A DNA stretch of 64,000 bases from CBFDBF01 sp050304615 (GTDB lineage Bacteria > Pseudomonadota > Gammaproteobacteria > Chromatiales > Chromatiaceae), in assembly GCA_050304615.1 (NCBI GenBank), contig JBNLDW010000007.1:62001-126000 (forward strand), given 5' to 3'. Under the pieces are notes generated by a model that had not been told where the DNA came from, ran no database searches, and saw only the letters and a program-made list of their open reading frames with translations. The translations under genes were made by a program, and so were the position numbers. Shown here piece after piece: positions 16,508 through 25,448 of the stretch; positions within the stretch are counted from its first letter, which is position 1, and each line of letters begins with the position of its first letter.

Positions 16508-16915
16508 ATGAGATTGGATAGTGGAGAGGTGCTGGAGCTTGAGGCCAGGCCAAACGAAAAAATATTGGTAATTCGGTTTTTTACAAAGACGATAACCTAT
16601 TCTCTTGCCACGATGTTTTTTGTATTTACCATGTTGTTCTTTGTTACCAGTATCAGTTTTATATCTGAGGCTGAAGAGGGCAAAGAGAATGAAGTAGAAA
16701 TAGTTCAAGGTGATACAGCCGCAGATGCTGCTACAGATCTTGCCGCAGATATAGGAGATGGCTCGGAAGATGGAAATCAAAAAGAGTTGGATCATCCTTT
16801 TGCGATCATGATTGAGTATTTGGCTGAGCTTAATTTAGATGGCCTTATAAATAGTGAAGAGTTGTATGAAATAATTAATAAACATACGCAGCTTGATGGG
16901 AAGATGCGTATTTAA
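16508..16915 (+). CDS. Single-pass membrane protein of unknown function
   Basis: 135 residues. A short polar N-terminus (MRLDSGEVLELEARPNEK) precedes one transmembrane helix (about residues 28-52, TYSLATMFFVFTMLFFVTSI), then an acidic, Ala/Asp/Glu-rich linker and a C-terminal helical part with NLDGLINSEELYEII, which looks like one EF-hand-like loop. No family recognised. It begins at TAATG (16506-16510) and ends at TAATG (overlapping the next gene), so it sits in a tightly coupled small operon with its neighbours. Confidence 0.65.
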   Translation: MRLDSGEVLELEARPNEKILVIRFFTKTITYSLATMFFVFTMLFFVTSISFISEAEEGKENEVEIVQGDTAADAATDLAADIGDGSEDGNQKELDHPFAIMIEYLAELNLDGLINSEELYEIINKHTQLDGKMRI

Positions 16916-17286
16916 TGGTTATTAAGTACGAGTGTTATTACTGCAAAAAAACATATCCTGCAGAAGAGGTTATAGATGGCTATAACCAAGGATATAAGGT
17001 GGGATTCTTATGTCCGAAATGCGGGAAGAACATTCAAGCAGGCCTGTTGGCAAAACGAAAGATAAGTACCGGGCAGTACATATGGAAATTTATAGCACTC
17101 ATTTTGTTTTTGCCCACAGCATATACAATGGATAGTGAAAAAATATTAGAAATACTGGGGCAAGAAATACATTTGAATACTTTCCTTTTTATTTCATGGG
17201 TGGTATTTATGATTGCATTAATACTGCTAAAGCCATCATTGGCCATGGTGACAACATATTTAACTCAACCAGCAGACAAGAGATAA
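16915..17286 (+). CDS. Zinc-ribbon membrane protein of unknown function
   Basis: 123 residues. The N-terminus has a zinc ribbon, CYYC (residues 6-9) and CPKC (about 33-36), followed by two hydrophobic helices (IWKFIALILFLPTAYTM and LFISWVVFMIALILLKP). The stop of the preceding gene overlaps its ATG, indicating translational coupling. No specific family recognised; such proteins often assist assembly or regulation of membrane complexes, but nothing here shows that. Confidence 0.65.
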   Translation: MVIKYECYYCKKTYPAEEVIDGYNQGYKVGFLCPKCGKNIQAGLLAKRKISTGQYIWKFIALILFLPTAYTMDSEKILEILGQEIHLNTFLFISWVVFMIALILLKPSLAMVTTYLTQPADKR

Positions 17287-17338
17287 TAGGTTCGAGTTTC
17301 TTGCAAACGCTAGCGTTATAATTATTTAAAGGAAAGAC

Positions 17339-18334
17339 ATGTATACGGATGAGGATCTTGATTACGCGGTGAAGCAGGGAATATTTACTGACGCCTCTGT
17401 TGCGGAGTTTAGGGCCACATTGGATTCGTCAAAAAATACGTCTTCTGTAGACGAAGAGAACTTCAGTCTGATCTCCGGCTTCAATGATATCTTTGTTGTT
17501 ATCGCCTGCCTGTTGCTGCTTTTTTCTTCATTGTGGGCGGTGCAAACTGTAGATGATAGTTTTGGCTTACTGGTATTCTGTCTGCTGGCATGGGTTCTTG
17601 CGGAGTTTTTTGTACGGAGAAGAAAGCTGGCGCTGCCTGCAATAGTGTTGTTGCTGTCCTTTGTTGGCGGCGTGTTCGCGCTATGTCTTGGCTTGTTTCA
17701 ATCTACTCATGGAACGGCATATATTGTTGCCTCATCCGTGGCGGCCATGGCGGCGTATGCCCATTGGTTGCGTTTTCAGGTGCCTATTACCGTTGCTGCC
17801 GGGACGGCCGCAGCCATAGGTGTGCTTGTCTCCTCAGTTTTGTCAATTTCCCCTGATGCAAAAGAGTGGTTAATGACCGTGTTTTTTATCTGCGGTGTCG
17901 TGGCATTCTCGTTCGCGATGTATTGGGATGCCTCAGATCGCAGCAGGACGACTCGCCGCTCTGATGTGGCCTTTTGGCTCCATCTGTTGTCTGCTCCGCT
18001 GATTATCCATCCAGTCTTTTCAAATCTTGGCATTCTGGAGGGGCAAGAGAGTTTAGGCAGTATGGCTATTGTTCTGAGCCTATATCTGCTTATGACATTT
18101 ATCTCTGTCGCGGTGGATAGAAGGGCGTTTATGGTCTCTTCTCTGGCCTATGTGGTTTATGCGATTTCAAATCTTCTGAAGGTGTATGGAGCGGTTGGCC
18201 ACAGCTTTTCTCTTACTGGGATTCTTATTGGTGCCGCGCTCTTGCTGTTGTCTGCCTTTTGGCACTCGGCTAGGGTGTATGTGCTGGCTGTGTTACCACC
18301 TTCAGTTAGAAGGCTATTACCTGAAGCCAAGTAG
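17339..18334 (+). CDS. Multi-pass membrane protein (DUF2157-like)
   Basis: 331-residue protein with a soluble N-terminal start (MYTDEDLDYAVKQGIFTDASVAEFRATL, resembling the helical head of DUF2157 proteins) followed by about ten transmembrane helices from residue 50 to the end. The helices are Leu/Val/Ala-rich with no charged transport motif. Family assignment is tentative and rests on this layout. A Shine-Dalgarno (aaaggaaag) precedes ATG 17339. It converges on psd with a 42-bp gap. Confidence 0.6.
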   Translation: MYTDEDLDYAVKQGIFTDASVAEFRATLDSSKNTSSVDEENFSLISGFNDIFVVIACLLLLFSSLWAVQTVDDSFGLLVFCLLAWVLAEFFVRRRKLALPAIVLLLSFVGGVFALCLGLFQSTHGTAYIVASSVAAMAAYAHWLRFQVPITVAAGTAAAIGVLVSSVLSISPDAKEWLMTVFFICGVVAFSFAMYWDASDRSRTTRRSDVAFWLHLLSAPLIIHPVFSNLGILEGQESLGSMAIVLSLYLLMTFISVAVDRRAFMVSSLAYVVYAISNLLKVYGAVGHSFSLTGILIGAALLLLSAFWHSARVYVLAVLPPSVRRLLPEAK

Positions 18335-18376
18335 TATGGTGAAAGCTGGCAATTAGGCCTGCAATCCAGCTATGCC

Positions 18377-19261
18377 CTACTGCTCTTTGGTGACGGTAGC
18401 TATCTTATGCCCCATCTTCAGGCTGGCGTCTGGTTGCATCTCATCTGTCCATTTGACTGAGCCTTTACCGAATAACACGATAACTGTTGATCCCATATTG
18501 AAGCGCCCCAATTCATCTCCCTTTTTCAGTCTGACTGTGGTGGCCAACTGTTTGCCGTACTCCCAGGTTTGTACCCGTCGGTGACTGGGGGCGACAGTGC
18601 CAGCCCAGACGGTGTCCATGCTGGCGACAAATATAGCTCCAACCATAATTACCGCCATCGGCCCGGCAGTAGTGTCAAACACATTTACCACCCGCTCATT
18701 ACGACTGAATAGGTTGGGGATCGCCCTAGTAGTAGCTGGGCTGACACTAAACAGCCGTCCAGGCACATGCAGCATTTTCTTTAGGGTACCTGCCAGCGGG
18801 ATATGGATGCGGTGGTAGTCTTTGGGGGAGAGATAGATGGTGGTGAAGTCGCCATCTGCAAATTCTGCCGCTAATTCAGTATCACCGCCCAGCAGCTCAA
18901 GCAGGGAAAAGTCGTGGCCTTTGGCCTGAAAGATACGTCCATCCTCAATCTTGCCTGCCTGGCTGACTACACCATCTACCGGGGAGGCCACTGCATTTCT
19001 GGCGCGCGCTATCGGTCTGGCCTGCGGTTGTAGCTGGCGGGTAAAAAATTGGTTAAAGGTGTTGTACCTGTTTGGGTCTGGCTCTGCAGCAATGCTCATG
19101 TCGACCGCATAGAGTTTGATTACCTGGTTGATTAGCAGCTTTTTTAGTGGCTTCCACTCATTTCTAGTTAGCCAGTACATTAGCTGTGACAATAGGTGGT
19201 GTGGCAGTAGATACTGCAACAGAATGAATAATTTTTCGAATATTATTTTTACACTATCCAT
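18377..19261 (-). CDS. psd: Phosphatidylserine decarboxylase proenzyme
   Basis: 294-residue Psd, the enzyme making phosphatidylethanolamine in the inner membrane. Recognisable features: ASPVDGVVSQ near residue 90, YLSPKDYHRIHIPLAG near 145, and the self-cleavage site MGST in RFNMGSTVIVLFGKGS near residue 257, where the serine becomes the pyruvoyl prosthetic group. Length and motif place it in the proteobacterial type-I family. It is transcribed leftward, 52 bp downstream of the ABC permease gene, but is probably an independent housekeeping gene. Confidence 0.96.
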   Translation of the reverse strand: MDSVKIIFEKLFILLQYLLPHHLLSQLMYWLTRNEWKPLKKLLINQVIKLYAVDMSIAAEPDPNRYNTFNQFFTRQLQPQARPIARARNAVASPVDGVVSQAGKIEDGRIFQAKGHDFSLLELLGGDTELAAEFADGDFTTIYLSPKDYHRIHIPLAGTLKKMLHVPGRLFSVSPATTRAIPNLFSRNERVVNVFDTTAGPMAVIMVGAIFVASMDTVWAGTVAPSHRRVQTWEYGKQLATTVRLKKGDELGRFNMGSTVIVLFGKGSVKWTDEMQPDASLKMGHKIATVTKEQ

Positions 19262-19312
19262 GGAATTACCTATTGCAATAAACTTTCTATCAATTGTGTG
19301 GTTGTGTCAGGT

Positions 19313-20518
19313 TTAAATTTCACGCAGGCTCTCTGCCGGTTCTATCCTGGTTGAACGAAGTCCTGCCAGGGCTGCCGACAGTATAGCTGAGCTGGTGGTC
19401 AGTGCCAGTGCTAGCAGGTAGTGGATGGGCTTTAGTTTACAAACATGCTGCCCGTTTTCAAGTTGCAGGGTGAGCATATCGTTAATGCTCCAGGCAGCAA
19501 GCTGAAATATCAGTACCGCAAGACCCCAGCCAAATAATGCGGTGTAGAGTGCCTGTAGCATGGGAAACCAGATGATATCACCGGTACGAAAGCCTACCAG
19601 ACGTAGCACTGATAGCTCTTTGCGCTTGCGTTCTACATTGGCCCAGAGGTTTGCGCCTAGGGATAGAGAGAAGCCAACCAGACCAATAATGGCGATGGCC
19701 CAGTAGATCATGGATAGATTTCGGTTCATCCGTTGCACTACTTCGATGTCACCAGACTTGGTGCGCACCGAGGCCCCGGCATTGTTGAGCTGTCGCTCTA
19801 GCTCGGCAACGTCGTAAATGGAGCGGGCGTATATGCGGAATCCCGGATAGGTACGTTCTCTTGTACGGGGCATTCCCTGCCATCCCATTGATTCTACCGC
19901 ACGGCCATCCCGGAAATCCTCTAGCGCCTCCATCAGCTTAAGCGAGGTAAAGGCGGCCTCGCGGGAAAATGATCTGGATGGCGCGATCCCAACCACCTTA
20001 AGGGTTAGGTGGACTCGCTCTTTCTCGCCCTGAAATTGGCGCGCCAGGCTTCCATCTATCTGCTCCCCCGGTTTTACCTGGAGTTTTTTGGCCGCGCTAT
20101 GAGAGAGCACGATCTCATCCATGCCGTTAGGGATGACGTCAATGTCGGTGAGTAGGGGATCACCTGGACCGGATGAGATGATCTCTACCGGCAGGATACT
20201 GGGGCTACCGGAGCTGCTCAGCTGTATGGTGGCAGCTATGCTACGGGTGCGTGGCACGGCGAATATGACGTCACTGCGCTGGCGTAGCTTGTCGATCCAC
20301 TCTGTGGTGAAGCGGCCGCTTCCAACCTGCTGGATCTCCCGGTTGCGAGGCTCCTCAATAAGTTGCTCGATCATACTGCCAACGATGCCAAACTTTAGCC
20401 CGAACAGTACTAGCATGGGGGCTAGGATAGCGGCCAGGGCCAGCACAAAGCAGCCTGACATCTGCCACTCATGGAAGTAGTCGCGGCTGGCCAGATGTAG
20501 GGTTTTTAGAGGGCGCAT
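19313..20518 (-). CDS. FtsX/MacB-type ABC transporter permease (TagS-like)
   Basis: 401-residue permease with one N-terminal transmembrane helix (about 20-45), a large periplasmic domain (about 50-260) and three C-terminal helices, the layout of MacB/LolC/FtsX permeases. The segment VERKRKELSVLRLVGFRTGDIIWFPMLQ is the conserved coupling region after helix 2. It lies nine bases downstream of an ATPase gene, which in turn overlaps the vWA gene. This order resembles tagS-tagT beside ppkA in type VI secretion regulatory loci; that comparison is from family knowledge and gene order. Confidence 0.85.
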   Translation of the reverse strand: MRPLKTLHLASRDYFHEWQMSGCFVLALAAILAPMLVLFGLKFGIVGSMIEQLIEEPRNREIQQVGSGRFTTEWIDKLRQRSDVIFAVPRTRSIAATIQLSSSGSPSILPVEIISSGPGDPLLTDIDVIPNGMDEIVLSHSAAKKLQVKPGEQIDGSLARQFQGEKERVHLTLKVVGIAPSRSFSREAAFTSLKLMEALEDFRDGRAVESMGWQGMPRTRERTYPGFRIYARSIYDVAELERQLNNAGASVRTKSGDIEVVQRMNRNLSMIYWAIAIIGLVGFSLSLGANLWANVERKRKELSVLRLVGFRTGDIIWFPMLQALYTALFGWGLAVLIFQLAAWSINDMLTLQLENGQHVCKLKPIHYLLALALTTSSAILSAALAGLRSTRIEPAESLREI

Positions 20519-20527
20519 AGGTCTATC

Positions 20528-21289
20528 TTAACCATTTACTTCGGTTACGGTAACGTTGCCATCTGTGGAGCGACTGGTGTGGTGGGAGAGGCGGCGCAGG
20601 TCCAGTTTTTTGATGTGGCGCCAGGCGTGGCTGGCTACTATGACCGTAATGCGCATCTCCTCAACTAGACCGATGAACAGGGCCATGATCCGTTCTGCCG
20701 CGATCGGGTCTACTGAGGCGGTAGGCTCATCGGCAATGACGATAGAGGGATGATGCGCCAGTGCCCTGCCGATGGCTACCCGCTGGCGCTCCCCGGTAGA
20801 GAGCATGTCCGGGTGTTTGTCCAGATGGTTGGCAATGCCCAGTTCGCCCGCCAGTGCTTTTACCGTGCCATCATCTGGCATGCCCAATACGTTACGGGAT
20901 AGGCTCATATTGTCTCTGACACTTAGGTAGGGGAGCAGTCCACCGGTCTGCATAACATAGCCAATATGGCGCCGGCGTAGGTCACCCAGCTGGTTTTGTT
21001 GGCGCCTTTGCCAGTGTTTGCCAATATCGATTGGTTGGTCTCCAGGGATAGGGCGAAAACGAAAGGCACCTGTGGCGCTGGGCTGTGAAATGAATGAGAG
21101 CATATCCAGTAGGGTGGACTTGCCGCAGCCACTCTCTCCGACCAGGGCTATCTTCTCTCCCTGGGCTATCTGTAGGCTGGGAACGATCAGACGAAAGGCG
21201 ACGCCTTGAGACTCTCTGGTCCTGACGACGTCACGCAGATGGTAGATCAGGTTCCCGGCTGGGTGGGGAGACGTATTTTGTTGACTCAC
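20528..21289 (-). CDS. ABC transporter ATP-binding protein (LolD/TagT-like)
   Basis: 253-residue ATPase with Walker A GESGCGKSTLLD, signature LSTGERQRVAIGRALA and Walker B IVIADEPTAS, i.e. the MacB/LolD subfamily that energises FtsX-type permeases. It starts with GTG at 21289, and the stop of the vWA gene overlaps it (TAGTG), so translation is coupled. Together with the permease it should form a mechanotransmission-type rather than classical import complex. A partner in the periplasm may be the vWA protein upstream. Confidence 0.9.
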   Translation of the reverse strand: MSQQNTSPHPAGNLIYHLRDVVRTRESQGVAFRLIVPSLQIAQGEKIALVGESGCGKSTLLDMLSFISQPSATGAFRFRPIPGDQPIDIGKHWQRRQQNQLGDLRRRHIGYVMQTGGLLPYLSVRDNMSLSRNVLGMPDDGTVKALAGELGIANHLDKHPDMLSTGERQRVAIGRALAHHPSIVIADEPTASVDPIAAERIMALFIGLVEEMRITVIVASHAWRHIKKLDLRRLSHHTSRSTDGNVTVTEVNG

Positions 21290-23265
21290 TATGGCAGCAT
21301 ATCTAGGGCGATCGGGAATACCGAATCACCGTCAATTGCCCCACCATCCAGGCTGACCCAGAGGTCAGTGTGATCGTGTAGGGCGCGGTAGTAGTTAATT
21401 TTTGCCTCCAGCTTATGCAGGAAATTGATTTGCTGCTTGGCAGACCAGCTTTGCCAGTCCTCCAGAGAAATATGCATAACCTCTGGGGTGTATGGCAGAT
21501 CATCGATGTATTCACGCATAAATCCGAGATCAGCCAGGCTGTTGCCTTTGCCTGCGGTGGTAGCTGTGGTAGCGCCTAGCTCCTCTGGATTACGCGAGAT
21601 GGTCGCCGCCAAACTATGTAGCTCATTGAGGAAGTTCTGCGGAGATAGCAGCCCATCTTCGGCGGTATTCAGCACCTGACGCAGAACATCATGTAGATCC
21701 GAGAGCTGGTCGCGGGTTAGTAGTACCCTGACATCCAGGGTGGGTCGGCTTGGGTCCGTAAAATCACGATCCAATAGCCAGGCGTTAAATACATTTGGGA
21801 TCTTGCCATCGGCATGCCGTTGCAGGTAACGCATCTTTAAGGCATACCCAAGTTTGCTGACCTTCTCCTGTAGTTTAGCCAACTGGGTATTGGCTTTAAC
21901 TGCTGGTCGTGGGTTTGCTGCAATCGAGTCAGTAGTGCTGGTGGCCGACTGTACCTGCATGGTGATCTGACTAGCCAGTGCATCCAATACTCTCCCAAAC
22001 TCCTGGACGTTGCCGGTCTCTACGCCGTAGTAGAGGCTGCCGATACCTGGGAACTCCGAGAGGGCGCGATACTTACTGGCCGCTGTCGGATGGTCGGCCT
22101 TTTCATTCGGGGTCAGTAGATGTAGTACGAAAATTGCGATGCCGTTGTCCTGGGCCAATTGGCGCAGCCCTGCGGCGCTCATGCCAGTGCTGGATAGAGG
22201 GTCATTTTCGCCCCTGGGGCCGGCATCTGTGACTAACACAAGATATCTGGCGTGATGCTGCCTCCAGTCCATAGACTCGATGGCCTTCTTTACCCCGGCA
22301 TAAGAGTCTTCGATAAAATCCTGGCTCGACACTGTGGCCGCAGATAGACCGTTCACCTTGGTAAGAAAGGTCTCGGTGCTGCCATCCTCTTGTAGATCGA
22401 CATAGGTTCTAGTCAGATAACCGAGGGAGGGAGTGGTCTTGATGTTATCCCGAAATGAGACAAGGCCAAAGTTGACGCTACCCATCACCCCGGCGCCTTC
22501 GAGGCTATCATATATCTTGGTTACGGCCTCTTTAGTGCGGTCGATATAGGGATCCATCGAGAGGGTGGAGTCTATGGCAAATACGATCCCGGCACTGTAG
22601 TTGCTGCCTTTGTCAGGGGCGGCATGGGGCTGCTGAGAGGTGTTCTCTTCCTCTGCGCGTAGTGGCACACTGGAGACCTCTAGCATGCGCACCTTTTCCG
22701 CACCCAGAAAAAGATCTTTATACTGATGTATTGGTACTAGGTAGAAGTCATCCTTTATATCGATAAGGCCGGCCGGCTGGATCGCTACGACCGGTGAGTC
22801 TTTGGAGATATCTCCAGCTACAGCCTCCTCATAGAGGCTGCGATAACGCTTTTTATCATTTGAGGCGACCAGTTTTTGTAGCGCCTTCTGGTCATTAAAC
22901 AGCAGGCTGCGATCATGCTTTGTCGGGTCGCGAAATGCTACGGTTAGCCCCTGATTCCACTCTAGTGATTGCTTTTCCGGGATCCATCCGCTAATGGTGC
23001 CGTGCCGATCAGTGCCCACTTGCAGCCACCCCTTGCCATCTACCTGTTTGCGCTCATAGACATAAAATGCGGTGAAAGGGGTTACCCCTTTTCGCCCTTT
23101 TACCAGCTCAGGCGACTGGCTTATGTCAGTGCCTGGTATTGCCAGGATGCGCTGAAATAGGGAGTGCTTGCCGGGCATCAATAGTGGTGCCTGCGCGGCC
23201 AATGATGCTGTAATCACGCTGCTGCAGAAAAGGGCCAATAAAACTGCCATCCATCTATGTTTCAT
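21289..23265 (-). CDS. Secreted vWA-domain protein resembling PpkA C-terminal region
   Basis: 658 residues from ATG 23265, which begins a signal peptide (MKHRWMAVLLALFCSSVITASLAA); an upstream in-frame start at 23349 only adds a non-signal extension and overlaps the Sel1-like gene. An SH3-like region (GWLQVGTDRHGTISGWIPE) is followed by a von Willebrand A domain (about residues 225-430) whose metal site FAIDSTLSM has the DxSxx order slightly altered to DSTLS, with VTDAGP later. SH3-like plus vWA is the non-kinase part of PpkA of the type VI threonine-phosphorylation pathway. No kinase domain is present, and no T6SS structural genes lie nearby. Confidence 0.75.
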   Translation of the reverse strand: MKHRWMAVLLALFCSSVITASLAAQAPLLMPGKHSLFQRILAIPGTDISQSPELVKGRKGVTPFTAFYVYERKQVDGKGWLQVGTDRHGTISGWIPEKQSLEWNQGLTVAFRDPTKHDRSLLFNDQKALQKLVASNDKKRYRSLYEEAVAGDISKDSPVVAIQPAGLIDIKDDFYLVPIHQYKDLFLGAEKVRMLEVSSVPLRAEEENTSQQPHAAPDKGSNYSAGIVFAIDSTLSMDPYIDRTKEAVTKIYDSLEGAGVMGSVNFGLVSFRDNIKTTPSLGYLTRTYVDLQEDGSTETFLTKVNGLSAATVSSQDFIEDSYAGVKKAIESMDWRQHHARYLVLVTDAGPRGENDPLSSTGMSAAGLRQLAQDNGIAIFVLHLLTPNEKADHPTAASKYRALSEFPGIGSLYYGVETGNVQEFGRVLDALASQITMQVQSATSTTDSIAANPRPAVKANTQLAKLQEKVSKLGYALKMRYLQRHADGKIPNVFNAWLLDRDFTDPSRPTLDVRVLLTRDQLSDLHDVLRQVLNTAEDGLLSPQNFLNELHSLAATISRNPEELGATTATTAGKGNSLADLGFMREYIDDLPYTPEVMHISLEDWQSWSAKQQINFLHKLEAKINYYRALHDHTDLWVSLDGGAIDGDSVFPIALDMLP

Positions 23266-23278
23266 ACCTGTTGGTCCC

Positions 23279-23866
23279 TTATTTCCATTGCAGCAGCAGG
23301 CGTTCAGCCTCTGCATCGCCACGACTTGCCTGGAGTGCGGCATAGTCATGTAGTTTGATCAGACGAGCCTCTGCTTCGCTGTTGCCAGAGCTCATTGCCA
23401 GCTGGTACCACTTGTGTGCCTGGACTATATCTGGCCCATCCAGGCCGCTGGTCTTACTATTGTAATAGGCGGGATCAGCCTGGCTGCCTAATTCCAGTGC
23501 GGCAGCGGCGTGACCTTTGCGGGCGGCAAAGAAATACAGCAGATAGGCATCTGTAAGCTGGCCCTCGTCACGCTGTTTTACCGCCGCGTCATATGCGGCC
23601 TGGCCGATATTGGCGTTGGCGCGGAGCTGTTCGATAATGGCTCTGGCACGACTTCCAGGGGCCTCTGCGGAAGTATCCGCGGAGGCTGGTAGTCGCGTGA
23701 TCGGCTCTATCTGAGCCTCTTCAACTACATCTACCCCTATACCATCATCTGGGACCATCCAGATCGCACTGGCAGTGGCTAGTGTGATGACGCCAATTAT
23801 TATCCACAGGCCAAGGTTTTCATTCGGTAACGATGGATCATCAATGATGTCTTGATCTTCTGTCAT
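23279..23866 (-). CDS. Membrane-anchored Sel1-like repeat protein
   Basis: 195 residues from ATG 23866 (MTEDQDIIDDPS). One transmembrane helix (about residues 20-40, LGLWIIIGVITLATASAIWM) places the rest outside the cytoplasm. The C-terminal half holds Sel1/TPR-type helices (GQLTDAYLLYFFAARKGHAAAALELG, VQAHKWYQLAMSSGNSEAEARL). In-frame starts further upstream (23905, 23917, 23998) exist but lack a Shine-Dalgarno and precede the natural-looking start. It ends 13 bp before the vWA gene and probably leads the operon. Likely a protein-interaction partner of the vWA/ABC system. Confidence 0.7.
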   Translation of the reverse strand: MTEDQDIIDDPSLPNENLGLWIIIGVITLATASAIWMVPDDGIGVDVVEEAQIEPITRLPASADTSAEAPGSRARAIIEQLRANANIGQAAYDAAVKQRDEGQLTDAYLLYFFAARKGHAAAALELGSQADPAYYNSKTSGLDGPDIVQAHKWYQLAMSSGNSEAEARLIKLHDYAALQASRGDAEAERLLLQWK

Positions 23867-24218
23867 ATTATTTTTGCTAAATATTAACCGCTCGACTCCA
23901 TTCATATTGCTAATCATCCGTTGAATTGTGATTAGGTCTGGAGGGGTTCCCCTGTAATTCTGTATTATTAAATGCCATCCTGAGCAAGTTGGTAGCAACA
24001 GGCTTGCGTAGCGAAAAGGCTAAGCCTACAGCACCCTACTGTCAAGCACGAGCTAGGCCGTCACGTCCCTGGGGCGATTGCACGCAGCTATGAGGCCATA
24101 TACCACACCCCGTAAAACTTGGTAATCCTATCTATTTGGGCGCATTTCTGGCCGGCTCATACTAGATGGTTGGGGTTGGCTGGTTTTTGTGTCCAGCTGT
24201 AACAAATAATTTCCAGCA
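23867..24218. other. Intergenic region without recognised feature
   Basis: About 350 bp upstream of the Sel1-like gene and downstream of the V4R-like gene. I see a short GGGG-ttcc-CCCC type dyad near 23941-23952 (ggaggggttcccct) and no open frame with coding character. It presumably holds the promoter of the leftward vWA/ABC operon, but I cannot point to a convincing -35/-10 pair. Confidence 0.5.
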
Positions 24219-25412
24219 TTAGCCACGGTGTTTGGCGATTATGCGGTCATATTCATGTCCGGCTGCTATAGCGTGAGTTTGGGTTACTTGAAAACTATTT
24301 TTCTGGTCATTAAAGACGCTGGCGTAGAACTCATGATCGAGTTTCGGCCTCTCTTTGATGTCGATCTTCCATAGCAGATGTGCCAGCCCTAGTACTGCCC
24401 CCATGTTGAGGAATGATAGTTGCACCTCTTTGCTCTGTGGGTAGATGCGCCGGTAACCGACTCCTTCGTAAGAGTTGTAGATTCGAATCACCAATTCTTC
24501 GCCAGGATCTATCCGTTCTACACGCCAGACACCCCAGCCGAAGGCATTGATGATAGCTACCATGCCGTGAATCCAGTCCGCATCATTCTTACAGTGAGCC
24601 GAGACTAGTTGATACCATTCGGGACTGGACATGATGCCGCCAAAGGTATTGAAGGCACAGATATGTCCACCCTGCACGAATACGTCGCGGGTATGGGTCG
24701 GCGGCATGCCTCCCTTGATCATGCCGTAGTAGGTTTGATAGGAGACATGGTTGTAATAGTCGGCGAAATGGTTGGTAAGTACCACGCCGAACGCATCGAT
24801 CAGGCCGGTATCGTCCGCACCGCTTTTGCCGTATAGGGGCAGCTTGGTTACCTCTGCAATGATGGCGTCTTCATCGATATTCGTTTGGAACTGGTCGCAG
24901 TCGCTGAACTGAAAGCGTGGCGGGGCCTCGGTATATCGCGCAGGGTAGATATAGGGGCTTTCGACTGGTTCTATTTCCCCTCTAGGCTTAAACCAATCCA
25001 CTGGCGAACCCTTTTGTTTGCATAGGGTCTCTTCCATGACCTGATCGGTAATGCCCGAGATGTAACCAGAGGTGAAATAGCAGCTGGCCTCCTTTTTCCC
25101 ATGCATCAATGCTGCCTGGCCATAGTGCGAAGTGGGTGTTACCCATTCTCCATCACCAGTTGGGCGGAGCTTGCCGAAACCGCAGAAGGCATACTCTTCA
25201 GTCAGGGCCTTTTCATCGTAGCCTTGGGCAATCAGCTGTTTGACCAGAGGAATGACCGCCTCGGTCAATAACTTGCGGGGGCTGCAGTCGGCTATACCAT
25301 CAGACAATATTACTGCCATCTGTAGGTATGCATTGTAATGGTTGCAGTGGAATACCCGGTTGATTCCACCGATCAGTGCGTGACCATGTTGACGAACGAT
25401 TTCTTTATCCAC
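24219..25412 (-). CDS. Unknown protein with a V4R-like C-terminal domain
   Basis: 397-residue soluble protein I do not firmly recognise. The N-terminal part has conserved-looking Cys/His (GGINRVFHCNHYNAYLQMAVILSDG; EYAFCGFGKLRP). The C-terminal 130 residues (DWIHGMVAIINAFGWGVWRVERIDPGEELVIRIYNSYEG, then VLGLAHLL, ending QTHAIAAGHEYDRIIAKH) follow the layout of the V4R (4-vinyl reductase) small-molecule-binding fold, which ends in a similar ExxCxAxGDxxCxF motif, here without the cysteines. It is the last of three leftward genes of unknown function (36- and 39-bp gaps), probably one operon. Confidence 0.6.
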   Translation of the reverse strand: MDKEIVRQHGHALIGGINRVFHCNHYNAYLQMAVILSDGIADCSPRKLLTEAVIPLVKQLIAQGYDEKALTEEYAFCGFGKLRPTGDGEWVTPTSHYGQAALMHGKKEASCYFTSGYISGITDQVMEETLCKQKGSPVDWFKPRGEIEPVESPYIYPARYTEAPPRFQFSDCDQFQTNIDEDAIIAEVTKLPLYGKSGADDTGLIDAFGVVLTNHFADYYNHVSYQTYYGMIKGGMPPTHTRDVFVQGGHICAFNTFGGIMSSPEWYQLVSAHCKNDADWIHGMVAIINAFGWGVWRVERIDPGEELVIRIYNSYEGVGYRRIYPQSKEVQLSFLNMGAVLGLAHLLWKIDIKERPKLDHEFYASVFNDQKNSFQVTQTHAIAAGHEYDRIIAKHRG

Positions 25413-25448
25413 GAAGTTTATCCCTCCATTGGTTTGTTGTTGTTTTTA

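Noticed and set aside
23266..23349. Longer N-terminus of the vWA protein
   Set aside because: It overlaps the Sel1-like gene and removes the signal peptide from the N-terminal position.
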